64,000 nt of DNA from NCBI RefSeq assembly GCF_003201865.1, contig NZ_QJJJ01000010.1:1-64000 (forward strand). Direction: 5' to 3'. Each line of letters starts with the position of its first letter. Within the stretch, counting starts at the first letter, position 1. The notes below the pieces were generated by a model. The model did no database searches and had not been told where the DNA came from. It worked only from the letters and a program-made list of their open reading frames with translations. Of the stretch, positions 50,858-62,904 are shown piece by piece. Origin of the DNA: Methylobacterium sp. B4 (GTDB taxonomy: Bacteria; Pseudomonadota; Alphaproteobacteria; Rhizobiales; Beijerinckiaceae). Position numbers and translations under genes: made by a program.

Positions 50858-52006
50858 ATGGAGCAGCGACAGACCGGGCGGGTCCTCATCGCCGGCGGCG
50901 GGATTGCCGGCCTCGCCGTGCGGCGCGCCCTGCAGCGTCAGGGCATTCCCTCGCTCACCCTGGAGCGGCGCGGGGCGCCCGCGGATGGAGGGCTCGCCAT
51001 CAACCTGCCGGGCAACGCCGTGCGGGCGCTCGGCCAGCTCGGACTGGCAGACGCCCTGCGCAGGGTCGGTTCCCCGGTTCGGCGGCGCGAGTACCGCACG
51101 GCGCGGGGCGGCCTGCTCTTCGCGGTCGACGAGGAGGCGTTCTGGGGCGCCGAGGCGCGGCCGCACTGCCTGCGCCGCGCCGACCTCCTGCAGCTCCTCG
51201 CGGGCGGCCTGCCGCCGGACGATCTCCGGCGGGACTGCGCCGTCGCCGGGCTGCGGCAGGACGAGGGAAGCGTGGCGGTCGAACTCGCGGACGGCACGCG
51301 CGAGTCCGGCGGCCTGCTCGTCGGCGCGGACGGGGTGCATTCGAGGGTCCGGCACGCCCTGTTCGGGGACCAAGCCCTCGGTGCGGCGATGCTGGCCCCG
51401 GCGAGCTGGCGCTTCATGACGCCGAACCCCGGGATCGAGGCCTGGACGCTCTGGGCCGGGCAGGGCGGGCTGTTCCTGCTCATCCCCATCGACCGGGGCG
51501 AGGCCTATGCCTGGATCTCGGTCGAGGGTGCCGCCACGAGCCGGCCCGATCCGGCGCTCCTGCGCGGCGTGTTCGCTGGCTTTCCCCGCCCCGTCCGCGA
51601 GGCGCTCGACGCGGCGCTGGCCCGGCCGGAGACGATCCATCACGCGCCGCTGGAGGAAGTGCGCCTCCCGCATTGGAGCCGGGGCCGTGCCCTGCTCGCG
51701 GGCGATGCGGCCCACGCCACCGCGCCGGTCTGGGCGCAGGGGGCGGCGCTGGCGCTGGAGGATGCCCTGGTCCTGGCGGAGTTGCTGGCCGGACGGTCGG
51801 ATTGGCGCGGGATCGGGCCGGATTACGAGGCGCGGCGCCGGCCGCGCGTCGCGCATGTGCAGGCCATGACGGACCGGCTGTCGCGCACCGCCCGGCTGCC
51901 GGATTGGGCCAGACGCCTCGTCCTGCCCGTGGTCGGGCCGCGCAGCTACCGCGCGACCTACGGGCCGCTGCGCGAGCCGGTCGTCACGCCGCCGGACGGG
52001 GCGTGA
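50858..52006 (+). CDS. FAD-dependent aromatic-ring-hydroxylase-type monooxygenase
   Basis: This 382-aa group A flavin monooxygenase has GGGIAG (13-18) near the N-terminus, [18 protein letters not shown] (DG motif) and [20 protein letters not shown] (GD motif). These enzymes hydroxylate or epoxidise aromatic or heterocyclic substrates with NAD(P)H and O2. The substrate is unknown; no catabolic genes adjoin. GGAG precedes the ATG. The frame continues far upstream only as a shadow of trmFO. Confidence 0.88.
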   Translation: MEQRQTGRVLIAGGGIAGLAVRRALQRQGIPSLTLERRGAPADGGLAINLPGNAVRALGQLGLADALRRVGSPVRRREYRTARGGLLFAVDEEAFWGAEARPHCLRRADLLQLLAGGLPPDDLRRDCAVAGLRQDEGSVAVELADGTRESGGLLVGADGVHSRVRHALFGDQALGAAMLAPASWRFMTPNPGIEAWTLWAGQGGLFLLIPIDRGEAYAWISVEGAATSRPDPALLRGVFAGFPRPVREALDAALARPETIHHAPLEEVRLPHWSRGRALLAGDAAHATAPVWAQGAALALEDALVLAELLAGRSDWRGIGPDYEARRRPRVAHVQAMTDRLSRTARLPDWARRLVLPVVGPRSYRATYGPLREPVVTPPDGA

Positions 52007-52084
52007 CGCTCTGCGCCCCGCTCGCGCGGGCCGCATCGCCCGCGGGCGGGCAGGGGGGAAGTGCCTCCGGTCCGGGGCGCCCGA

Positions 52085-53059
52085 TCAATGCAGCTTCGGC
52101 CCCATCAGGAACCGGTCGCGGTCGACCGAGGTCAGCGCGAGCCGCAACAGGCGGCCGTCACGGTTGATCGTGAGCGGCACGCGCACGCCCGCCTCCCCCA
52201 GCGCCCAGATCTGGCGGAAGAAGCCGGCGAGGTCGGCGACGGGCTCGCCCGCCACCTCCGTCAGCAGATCGCCCGGGCGCAGGTCGGCGCTCTCCGCCGG
52301 GCCCTTGTCGGCGACGCCCATCACGACGACGCCGTCCTCGGTCTCCGTGGCGTAGAGGCCGAGCCAGGGGCGGGGCGGGCGGTCGGCCCGGCCGCGGGTT
52401 TCGAGATCGGCCAGGATCGGCGGCAGGAGTTCGATGGGCACGACCATGTTGATCGCCCGGCCGGCCCCCGAACCGCCCTGCTGGAGTTGCAGCGAGCCGA
52501 TGCCGATCAGCGTGCCGTCGGGGCCGATCAGGGCGGTGCCGCCCCAGTGGGGATGGGAGGGCGCGATGAATAGGGCCTCGTCGAGCACGTATTCCCAGTA
52601 GCCCGCGAATTCCTGCCGGGCGACGAGGTCGACCGCGAGGCTGTGCGAGCGCCCCCCCGCCCCCGCGATCACGGCGCGCTCGCCGATTTCGAGCACGTCC
52701 GAATGGCCGAGGCCCATGGCCGGCAGGTCGAGGCGGCCGAGCGCCTGGACGAGGCCGAAGCCGGTCTCGCCGTCGTAGCCGACGACGTAGGCCGGCACGG
52801 AGCGCCCGTCATGCGTGGTGAGCCAGACGCTCTCGGCTTCGAGAACGAGGTAGCCGATGGTGAGCACGAGCCCGTCCTCGCGGATCACCACGCCGTTGCC
52901 GGCCCGCTCGGTGCCCAGGGTCTCGGCGGTGAAGGCCTCCGCCGGAACCCGGGTGGAGAGCGAGACGACCGAGGTCAGCGCGCGCTCCAGGTCGTAGGCG
53001 TAGTCGCCGGCCTTGGGCTGCAGGGCTGCCGGGATTCTGAATTCGCCTTGCGCGGACAT
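52085..53059 (-). CDS. HtrA/Deg-like protein without catalytic triad, with PDZ domain
   Basis: This 324-aa protein has a chymotrypsin-like domain (about 25-235) and a C-terminal PDZ domain (about 245-315, DKGPAESADLRPGDLLTEVA). At the catalytic positions expected from DegP alignment it has Tyr70 (LVLTIGYLV) for His, Gly100 (DGETGFGLV) for Asp and Trp172 (PHWGGTAL) for Ser. Protease activity is therefore not expected. There is no signal peptide, so it is probably cytoplasmic. It may bind peptides through the PDZ domain or act as a scaffold. Confidence 0.85.
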   Translation of the reverse strand: MSAQGEFRIPAALQPKAGDYAYDLERALTSVVSLSTRVPAEAFTAETLGTERAGNGVVIREDGLVLTIGYLVLEAESVWLTTHDGRSVPAYVVGYDGETGFGLVQALGRLDLPAMGLGHSDVLEIGERAVIAGAGGRSHSLAVDLVARQEFAGYWEYVLDEALFIAPSHPHWGGTALIGPDGTLIGIGSLQLQQGGSGAGRAINMVVPIELLPPILADLETRGRADRPPRPWLGLYATETEDGVVVMGVADKGPAESADLRPGDLLTEVAGEPVADLAGFFRQIWALGEAGVRVPLTINRDGRLLRLALTSVDRDRFLMGPKLH

Positions 53060-53317
53060 GTTTCGAGCCCTTCCGATCCGCTCCGCCGCCCCCGAGACGG
53101 TCCGCGAACGGATACGCCGCGGGCTACGCCCCCCGGCCGCCGAACCCGTTCCGGCGTCATCCCGACTCACATAGGCGGCACCGTTCCCGCCGACACCCGG
53201 CGCGAGGCGTCGCAGCCGCACTCCGTGCACGGCATCGGCGCGAAAAGGCAGGAGTGCAGGGAGTCAGGAATGCTGGGAGGCGAGAGTCCGGGAAGGCAGC
53301 AGTCCCAAAAGGCGAAA
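53060..53317. other. spacer upstream of the Deg-like gene
   Basis: With the terminator and repeat that follow, this belongs to a 358-bp region without a gene. It should contain the Deg-like gene promoter; no clear hexamers were found. Confidence 0.3.
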
Positions 53318-53343
53318 GCCGCCCGGCCTTGCGGCCGGACGGC
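53318..53343 (-). terminator. terminator downstream of the outer-membrane-type gene
   Basis: Read leftward, the arms GCCGTCCGGCC and GGCCGGGCGGC (one mismatch, 4-nt loop) are followed by TTTCGCCTTTT. Fits rho-independent termination of the gene ending at 53,418. Confidence 0.7.
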
Positions 53344-53401
53344 TTCGTTTCGTCGCGGACCGGGCCGCCGCGAGGCGCCCCGATCCGTTCGGATTGTCCC
53401 G

Positions 53402-53431
53402 ATCAGTACTTGCGAAATCAGTACTTGCGAA
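53402..53431 (-). repeat. 15-bp exact tandem duplication over a stop codon
   Basis: ATCAGTACTTGCGAA occurs twice back to back (53,402-53,416 and 53,417-53,431). It duplicates the last codons and TGA of the outer-membrane-type gene, in frame. The protein ends at the first stop; the second copy is untranslated. Confidence 0.85.
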
Positions 53432-54359
53432 CCAGCGGGGCCGGGGCCGGAGCCACGGCAGCCGTCGGGGTGTAGAGCGGGGCGATGATGCGGAACCAAC
53501 CGTCGGTGCTCTCGCGAACACCGACCGAGGTCACGACGTCGCGGGCGACGTAGGCCTGGACCGAGAAGGGTCCGAAGTCGTAGCCGATGAGGCCGCCGAG
53601 GGCGAACCGGCCACCGCGACCGATGCGGCTGGTCGGGTCGTTCACGAAGGCGAGCAGGTTCGGGTCGAGGTTGACCGTGCCGTAGCCGATGGCGCCGATC
53701 TCGAACTTGCCGAACTTCTTGGTCGCGGTCAGGTCGAGGTTGAACGCGTCCGAGATCTGCACCGGGCCGAAGAAGCCGGGGATGCCGTTGCGGCCGGAGA
53801 AGCGGCTCGGCGAGTCGTAGAAGTTGTAGGTCAGGTTGGCGGTCAGGTTGTAGCCGTCGCCGGTGTAGCTGACGGCACCGCCGACGCGGTAGGTGTTGGA
53901 GGCCAGGATGTTCAGACCGCCGCCGCGACCGGCATTGAGCTCGTTGAGGTAGGAACCGCCGAGCAGGCTGACGCCGATGTTGCCACCGAGGTCGAACGCC
54001 CAGATGCCGCCGACGAAGGTGCCGACGTTGATCGAGGTGTCACGGCCGCCAGCAGCGCGGCTGAAGGTGAACACGGTCGGCGGAGCGACGAGCAGCTCGA
54101 GGCGGCCGCCGAGCGGAACGTACGGGGTGGCCCACACGAGCACCGGAACGTTGACGGCGGTATCGACCGAGGTCGCGTTCGGCCCGTCCGGGCTGCGGTA
54201 GGTGAAGGTGTTGATGGCATAGATGCCTTCGGGGAGCGGCGCGCCGGTGGCGAGACCGACCTGCTCACCGGGAACCGTGGTCGTCTGGGCCTGGGCGACG
54301 GTCGTCGTCATTCCGGCCGTGAGCGCGATCGCGCCCGCGGCGAGCCAGTTCTTCATCAT
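53418..54359 (-). CDS. outer-membrane beta-barrel-type protein (phenol MetA-like)
   Basis: This 313-aa protein has a signal peptide (about 1-24, ITAGMTTTVAQAQ region) and a body of alternating strands rich in Gly, Tyr and Asn (YLNELNAGRGGGLNILASNT, GGLIGYDFGPFSVQAYVARD). It ends in an aromatic residue (VRKY), as many outer-membrane barrels do. The layout recalls the 'MetA-pathway of phenol degradation' (SphA-like) family. The cargo is unknown. AAGGAACGAG precedes the ATG at 54,359. Confidence 0.75.
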   Translation of the reverse strand: MMKNWLAAGAIALTAGMTTTVAQAQTTTVPGEQVGLATGAPLPEGIYAINTFTYRSPDGPNATSVDTAVNVPVLVWATPYVPLGGRLELLVAPPTVFTFSRAAGGRDTSINVGTFVGGIWAFDLGGNIGVSLLGGSYLNELNAGRGGGLNILASNTYRVGGAVSYTGDGYNLTANLTYNFYDSPSRFSGRNGIPGFFGPVQISDAFNLDLTATKKFGKFEIGAIGYGTVNLDPNLLAFVNDPTSRIGRGGRFALGGLIGYDFGPFSVQAYVARDVVTSVGVRESTDGWFRIIAPLYTPTAAVAPAPAPLVRKY

Positions 54360-54923
54360 TTTCTCGTTCCTTCCCAAGGATTTCAGGCGTCCGCCCCGTA
54401 GCCCCCACACCCCCTGCCTCCCTTGCTCCCCAGAGCGGGATGGCCGGGCCGGTGCCGGTGCCCCCTTACGGCCGCACCTCAAGTCTCGACGTCGGGAACT
54501 ATTCTACAGACCGACCGCGAATGACAGGGGATTGCCTTCAATCTCGGCAGTTCCAACCCTACCGTTGCGCAAAAGCCGCATTTTTGCTGCGGAGCAACCA
54601 AACCGTTAATGCTTCCTTACCATGCTTTACGCAGGTCTCCTCCGGCTCCGAGGCACGGATGTCGGTGAAATAGTACATTACAATCAAGCCATTGCACGTC
54701 GCGAGCGACCAGGATGCTTCGGCAGGCGGGGCAGGGCAGTTGCGCAACCGCGAAGGGCGCCCGGCCCCCGGATCGCGCCGTCCCGGCCCCGCCTCAGCCC
54801 GGGACGGGGTGACCGGGGAGGCGGCGCGCGCCGAATCGGCACAACGGCCCGCCGCGTCCCGGGGTCGAACCGGGAACGGCGCTCTCGCGATCAGGTTGTA
54901 CCGGCCCGCGCCCGGAGCGCGGA
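54360..54923. other. 564-bp gene-free region between the outer-membrane gene and uvrA
   Basis: No gene is supported. About 54,480-54,690 is clearly AT-richer than its surroundings (for example GGTAAGGAAGCATTAACGGT on the minus strand) and likely holds the promoter and a long leader of the outer-membrane gene. The rest is GC-rich spacer after uvrA. Confidence 0.35.
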
Positions 54924-58046
<3,123 letters not shown>

Positions 58047-58454
58047 GGACGACAAATTCTCTGCGACGATCCGGGCGGCCCGGTTGCGGCGCCCTCGCTT
58101 TCTGCTCGGGCGGGCAACGGGTGTGCCGCGCGGGAACAGTATCCGGGGACGGAGATGGGTTCCGGGCGGCGCGAAACCACTAGAACGGAACGGGTACGAC
58201 GGCAATGCCGGCCCGTCGCGACCGCGACGCCTTGCTCGAATGGGCTGGATCGCCTCCCGTCCGAGAGCCGCCGAAGGGCGGGTTCGGCTGCACACATTCC
58301 GATCCGATCGGCCGCAAAAACACGCCATCCACCGAAACAAAAATCAAGCAACGCGATCGATACCTTAGACTCAGATTAAGATGAAGATCGCGAGGTTTCG
58401 TCACATTCCGATTAGATTAAAGTGCGCCTGCCATATAGTGCGCTCGGCGCTTGC
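58047..58454. other. 408-bp region between divergent uvrA and the chemoreceptor remnant
   Basis: No gene is supported. The part 58,330-58,430 is AT-rich (TTAGACTCAGATTAAGATGA and ATTAGATTAAAG) and probably holds promoters for one or both directions. Confidence 0.3.
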
Positions 58455-59227
58455 ATGAATGACTTGCTCCTTACCGGCGTCGTCGGTACGTCGGCGCAGG
58501 CCCTGAAGTCCAAGGCCTCGTCCGACCTCGGCGCCATCCCGTCGGTCGCCAACCGCATGACGCTGCTGGCCCTGAACGCGCTCATCGAGGCGGCCCATGC
58601 CGGCGAGAAGGGAGCGGGATTCTCGGTCGTCGCGCAGGAAGTCCGGACCGTCTCGACCGAAGTCGAGACGCTGGCCGCAGCCGTGGGATCGGGCCTCGGC
58701 ACCGGCGTCGACAACCTCACGGCGGCCGTCGCGCGGTCGGCGCGCAGGTCGAGGCCGAGACCTGGTTCCGGCACGCACTCGCCCTGCCGAGCGGCGACGC
58801 CTAGACGGCGGTTGACATGCGGACCGAGGCGCGCCTGCGCGGCGCACAGGTCGCCACCTATTGCGCAAGCGTGCGGGAGGGCGGTCGCGCCGAGGGAAAG
58901 CCGCTGGGCATCCTCGCCATCCATTTCGACTGGCAGCCGCAGGCCCGCGCCATCGTCCAGGGCGTCCGGCTGGGCGCGGGCGAGCGGGAGCGCACCCGCG
59001 TGATGCTGCTCGATGCCCGCAACCGCGTGATCGCCTGCTCCCGGGACGAGGGGGTGCTGAGCGAGACCTACCAGCTCCGCACCGACGGCCGGTCCCAGGG
59101 TCACTACCGGGATAGGGACCGCCTCGTGGCCTTCCACGACACCCCCGGCGACGAAACCTATGGGGGCCTGGGCTGGCGCGGCGTGATCGAGCAGCGGATC
59201 GAAGGGAGCACGAATAGCCTGTTGTGA
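58455..59227 (+). pseudogene. degenerate chemoreceptor gene
   Basis: The first part (MNDLLLTGVVGTSAQALKSK, then MTLLALNALIEAAHAGEKGA and FSVVAQEVRTVSTEVETLA) carries the conserved tip of a methyl-accepting chemotaxis signalling domain. Near 58,740 the natural frame shifts. It then meets a TAG at 58,802-58,804 and continues in a second frame (MRTEARLRGAQVATYCASVR, DRLVAFHDTPGDETYGGLGW), which looks like a Cache-type sensor. The pieces are out of frame and segments between them are missing. An intact chemoreceptor gene follows. Confidence 0.75.
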
Positions 59228-59389
59228 CGACACAGAATCTATTCGATCCGCGCAATTGGCTCGGATCACCGCCGACATGATGAAATCGTAGCTCATCTGC
59301 ACCAAATTTGAGCAACGTCTCTCCGGCGAAATCTTTACTTTACATTCGACTTCCATGGTCCGGCCGCAACTTTCCCGGATCGTTCCGTC

Positions 59390-61420
59390 ATGAAACTGCC
59401 CTCATCCCTGCGCGCCCGCATCGTCACGGTGGCGCTGATCCCCTGCCTCGCCTTCGGTGCCGCGGCGGGCGTGGCGGTCGCGGAGCGGGCGGGGCAGGGC
59501 CGTGCCATGGCCCGGACCGAGGAAGGAGTCGGCCTGTCGGTGCGGATCGGCGCCTTCGTGCACGAGGCGCAGAAGGAGCGCGGGGCCTCGAGCCTCTATC
59601 TCGGTTCGAAGGGAAGCCAGTTCGCCACGGAACTCGCCGCGCAGCGCGGGCTGACCGACGCCGCGCGGACGGCCCTCCTCGCCGGGCTCGATGCCGCCGG
59701 GGAGAGCTCCGCCAAGGCGACGGCCCTGCGCGCGCGGCTCGCGGAGATCGACCGGCACCGCGGCGCGGTCGATCGGCTGGAGGCCTCGGTGCCCGCCAAC
59801 CTCGCCCTCTATTCCGGCGTCATCGCCGAGGCGCTCGGCGCCGTGCGCGCGGTGGCGCAGGTCTCCGCCGACCCTGCCCTCGGCGCCCGGGTCTCCGCCC
59901 TGTCCGCCTTCCTCTCACTCAAAGAATTCGCCGGCCAGGAGCGGGCGGCGGCCTCGGCCCTGTTCGCCGCGGGCCCGATCGATCTGGCCGGCCTGCGGCG
60001 CCTCGCCGGGCTCGCGGCGGATCAGGCGACCTTCGAGGGGCTGTTCCGGGCCGCGAGCCCGGCCGGGGACGTCGCGGCGCTGGAGAGCGCCAACGCCGCG
60101 GAGGCCGCCCGTGAGGTCGCGCGCATCCGTGCGCTCGCCCTCGAGACCGCGCCGGGCCAAGTGCCCGCCTTCTCCGACGCCAAGGGCTGGTTCCGGCTCG
60201 CCACGCAGCGCATCGACGGGCTGAAGGGCATCGAGGACCGGCTGACGGCCGCCCTGGCGCGGGACGCGGCCGCGGCCCGGGCGCAAGCCGAGCGCGCCGT
60301 CGCGCTCTGGGCCGGGGCGGCGCTCGCCACCCTGCTGCTCTCGGTCGCCCTCGCCTTCGGCCTCGGCTCGGCCATCGCCCGCCCCTTGAGCCGGATGGCG
60401 CGGGCGCTGACCGCGATCGGGCGCGGCGAAACCGAGGTCGAGATCCCGGTGAAGGGGCCGAGCGAGCTGCGCGCCATCGCCGCGGCGGCGGTCGCCTTCC
60501 GCGACAGCGTGGCCGAGCGCGCCCGCATCCGCGCGGCGCAGGAGCGCGGCGCCGAGGAGGAGAGCACCCGCCGCCACGCGGCGATGATGGCGGTGGCCGA
60601 CGGCTTCGAGGCGCGGGTCGGCGGCATCGTCGCGGCGGTCTCGGCGGCCGCGCTGCAGCTGGAGGCCGCCGCCCGGGGGATGAGCGCGGCGGCCGGCGAA
60701 ACCTCCGCCTTGAGCGCCTCGGCGGCCGAGGCTTCGGCCCAGGCGGCGCGCTCCTCCGACGGCATCGCCGCCGCCACCGAGGAGCTGTCGGCCTCGATCC
60801 GCGAGATCTCCGCACAGGTCGGCGCCTCGGCCCAGGCGGCCGGCGCCGCCGAGGAAGAGGCCGGGCGCACGGCAGGGGAGGTCGCGCGCCTCGCGGAAGC
60901 CGCGGACAGCATCGGCCGGATCGTCGGGCTGATCTCGGAGATCGCCGGGCAGACCAATCTCCTGGCGCTCAACGCCACGATCGAGGCGGCGCGCGCGGGC
61001 GAAGCGGGACGGGGCTTCGCGGTGGTCGCGGCGGAGGTGAAGGGCCTCGCCGCCCAGACCGCCCGGGCCACCGAGGAGATCGCGGGGCGCATGGCGGAGA
61101 TCGAGGCCGCCACCGGCGCTTCGGTCTCGGGCATCACCGGCATCGCCCGCACGATCCGCGACCTGTCGCGCATCTCGAACGACATCGCCGCCGCGGTCGA
61201 GGAACAGGGCGCGGCCACCGCCGAGATCGCCCGCACCACCGCCGAGACCTCGGCGGGAACCCGGCGCGCCTCGGACGACGTGGCGGGGGTGGCCCGCACC
61301 GCCGACGACGCGAGCAGCGGCTCGAGCCAGGTGCTCGGGGCGGCAAGCGACCTCGCCCGCCAGGCGGCAGCCCTGCGCACGGAGGTCGGCGGCTTCCTCG
61401 CCCAGGTGCGGGCGGCCTGA
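59390..61420 (+). CDS. methyl-accepting chemotaxis protein with NIT sensor
   Basis: This 676-aa receptor has TM1 at about 10-30 and a periplasmic NIT-type helical sensor (about 45-300; [19 protein letters not shown] is typical of the nitrate/nitrite-sensing domain). TM2 (about 305-325), HAMP (about 326-380) and a signalling coiled coil (about 420-670) follow. The conserved hairpin is [20 protein letters not shown] followed by [20 protein letters not shown]. It would signal to CheA/CheW; none is in the window. The ligand may be nitrate or nitrite by family only. Confidence 0.92.
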   Translation: MKLPSSLRARIVTVALIPCLAFGAAAGVAVAERAGQGRAMARTEEGVGLSVRIGAFVHEAQKERGASSLYLGSKGSQFATELAAQRGLTDAARTALLAGLDAAGESSAKATALRARLAEIDRHRGAVDRLEASVPANLALYSGVIAEALGAVRAVAQVSADPALGARVSALSAFLSLKEFAGQERAAASALFAAGPIDLAGLRRLAGLAADQATFEGLFRAASPAGDVAALESANAAEAAREVARIRALALETAPGQVPAFSDAKGWFRLATQRIDGLKGIEDRLTAALARDAAAARAQAERAVALWAGAALATLLLSVALAFGLGSAIARPLSRMARALTAIGRGETEVEIPVKGPSELRAIAAAAVAFRDSVAERARIRAAQERGAEEESTRRHAAMMAVADGFEARVGGIVAAVSAAALQLEAAARGMSAAAGETSALSASAAEASAQAARSSDGIAAATEELSASIREISAQVGASAQAAGAAEEEAGRTAGEVARLAEAADSIGRIVGLISEIAGQTNLLALNATIEAARAGEAGRGFAVVAAEVKGLAAQTARATEEIAGRMAEIEAATGASVSGITGIARTIRDLSRISNDIAAAVEEQGAATAEIARTTAETSAGTRRASDDVAGVARTADDASSGSSQVLGAASDLARQAAALRTEVGGFLAQVRAA

Positions 61421-61426
61421 GTCGAG

Positions 61427-61541
61427 GGTTTCGAAAGGGCCAAGCCCTTCTCATAGGATCCAGGGCGGAGCCCGGGCTGAAGGGATGCCGGGGTTTCAAC
61501 CCCGGCGCCCCGCCAAAGGGATGATCCCTTTGGCATCCCGG
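61427..61541. repeat. multi-hairpin intergenic repeat, copy 2, between convergent genes
   Basis: Reverse orientation of the 23,023-23,128 repeat: GAAAGGGCCAAGCCCTTC, CAGGGCGGAGCCC, GCCGGGGTTTCAACCCCGGC, and AAAGGGATGATCCCTTT. The order of hairpins and spacing match copy 1, with this copy having cleaner stems. It also lies exactly between two convergent genes. Confidence 0.75.
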
Positions 61542-61543
61542 GA

Positions 61544-62749
61544 TCAGTGCCGCGCTTCGCCCTGGGCGGGGGTGTTCTGCACGACGTTGACCTCCTCGGC
61601 GATGCGCGGCTCGACCTTGAGGTTCTGGCGCATGCTCTGGAGATGGTCGGTCACCACCAGCGTGTCGGGCTTGAGGCCTTTGAGCACGGCGGTGTTGTCG
61701 CCGTAGACGTCGCCGACCTCGATCGCCGTCATGTGGACGGTGCCGGCCTCGTCCACCGTCCAAACCACCTGCTGGTCGAGCTGGGCCGAGAGCGCGACCG
61801 TCGGAACCAGCAGGCGCTCCTGCCGGCCCACCTCGATCCGGGCGCGCACGAAGCGCCCGGGCAGGTAGCGCTCGTCCGCGTTGTCGAGGAAGGCCTGGAT
61901 CAGGCGGCGGCCGGTGCGGGGGTCGAAACGGTTGTCGAGCCGGTAGATCGTGGCCTCGCGCACGGGCTCGCGCTGGACATCAAGGAGCTGGACCTTCACA
62001 CGCCCCTCGGCCTGCGCCACCCGCACGGCTTCCGCGTCCTCGGAGGAGAGCGCCATCTGCACGTCGATCGGGTTCACCTGCACCACCGAGACGAGCTTGG
62101 TCTGGTTCTCGATCACCATGTCGCCGATATTGGCCAGCGACAGGGAGGAGCGCCCGTCGAAGGGCGCGCGGATCACCGCGTAATCGAGGTTCAGCCGCTC
62201 CCGGGCGATGGCGGCCTCCGCCTCGTTGAGCTTGGCATTGGCCGTGGCGAGGTTCGACTGGTTCTGCTGGGCGCGCTGCTCGGTGGCGAAGCCCTTGTCG
62301 GCGAGCTGCTCGGTGCGGTTCACCTCCGCCTGGGCGAAGTCGAGGGTGGCCTTGGCCTGGTCGCGCAGGGCCTCGGCCGATTTCAGGGCGACCTCGAAGG
62401 GGCGGGGGTCGATGCGGAACAGCACCTGCCCCTTCTTCACGTGGCCGCCGGGCTCGAACGGGCGCTCCACCACGAAGCCGGTCACCCGCGTCTGCAGCTC
62501 GGCGTCGCGGGGCGAGATGATCGTGCCGGTATATTCGAAGGCGACCGGCACGTCCTGGCGGCTCGCGCGCACCGCCCGCACCGTGAGGCGGGGCGCCGCG
62601 CGGTCCTTGGAGGCGGCGCGGCTCGACACCTTGAGGTGATGGGCAAGGAAGCCGGGGATCGGGTGGCCCATCCCCCACCACGCGCCTCCGGCGATCCCGA
62701 GAGCCCCGACGACGAGGCCGGTGATGACGAAGCCGACGCCTGGCCGCAC
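61544..62749 (-). CDS. RND efflux periplasmic adaptor (MexA/AcrA type)
   Basis: This 401-aa membrane-fusion protein has an N-terminal membrane anchor (VGFVITGLVVGALGIAGGAW), a lipoyl-like motif (VTGFVVERPFEPGGHVKKGQ), a coiled-coil hairpin (about 125-200, FAQAEVNRTEQLADKGFATE) and barrel domains (LNLDYAVIRAPFDGRSS). It partners an RND pump. The likely pump is divergent, starting 156 bp away on the plus strand. That is unusual because adaptor and pump are normally in one operon. GTG start at 62749 is assumed. Confidence 0.9.
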   Translation of the reverse strand: MRPGVGFVITGLVVGALGIAGGAWWGMGHPIPGFLAHHLKVSSRAASKDRAAPRLTVRAVRASRQDVPVAFEYTGTIISPRDAELQTRVTGFVVERPFEPGGHVKKGQVLFRIDPRPFEVALKSAEALRDQAKATLDFAQAEVNRTEQLADKGFATEQRAQQNQSNLATANAKLNEAEAAIARERLNLDYAVIRAPFDGRSSLSLANIGDMVIENQTKLVSVVQVNPIDVQMALSSEDAEAVRVAQAEGRVKVQLLDVQREPVREATIYRLDNRFDPRTGRRLIQAFLDNADERYLPGRFVRARIEVGRQERLLVPTVALSAQLDQQVVWTVDEAGTVHMTAIEVGDVYGDNTAVLKGLKPDTLVVTDHLQSMRQNLKVEPRIAEEVNVVQNTPAQGEARH

Positions 62750-62904
62750 GATATCCGCTCTCCGGGGGCTGGCCGGGCGCCCGAGGCCCGGTCTCGTTCG
62801 GGCACGTCAGCCCGACAGGGAACACGCTCGGGCGCGAGACGTTGCATGCGGGTCTTCGCGGCATCCTCGCGCGGCACCCTCGCATCGTGGAGTCGGCCCA
62901 CCGA

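Noticed and set aside
58047..58454. SOS (LexA) box upstream of uvrA
   Set aside because: GAACGGAAC near 58,183 has the wrong spacing for the alphaproteobacterial GTTC-N7-GTTC site, and no other candidate was found.
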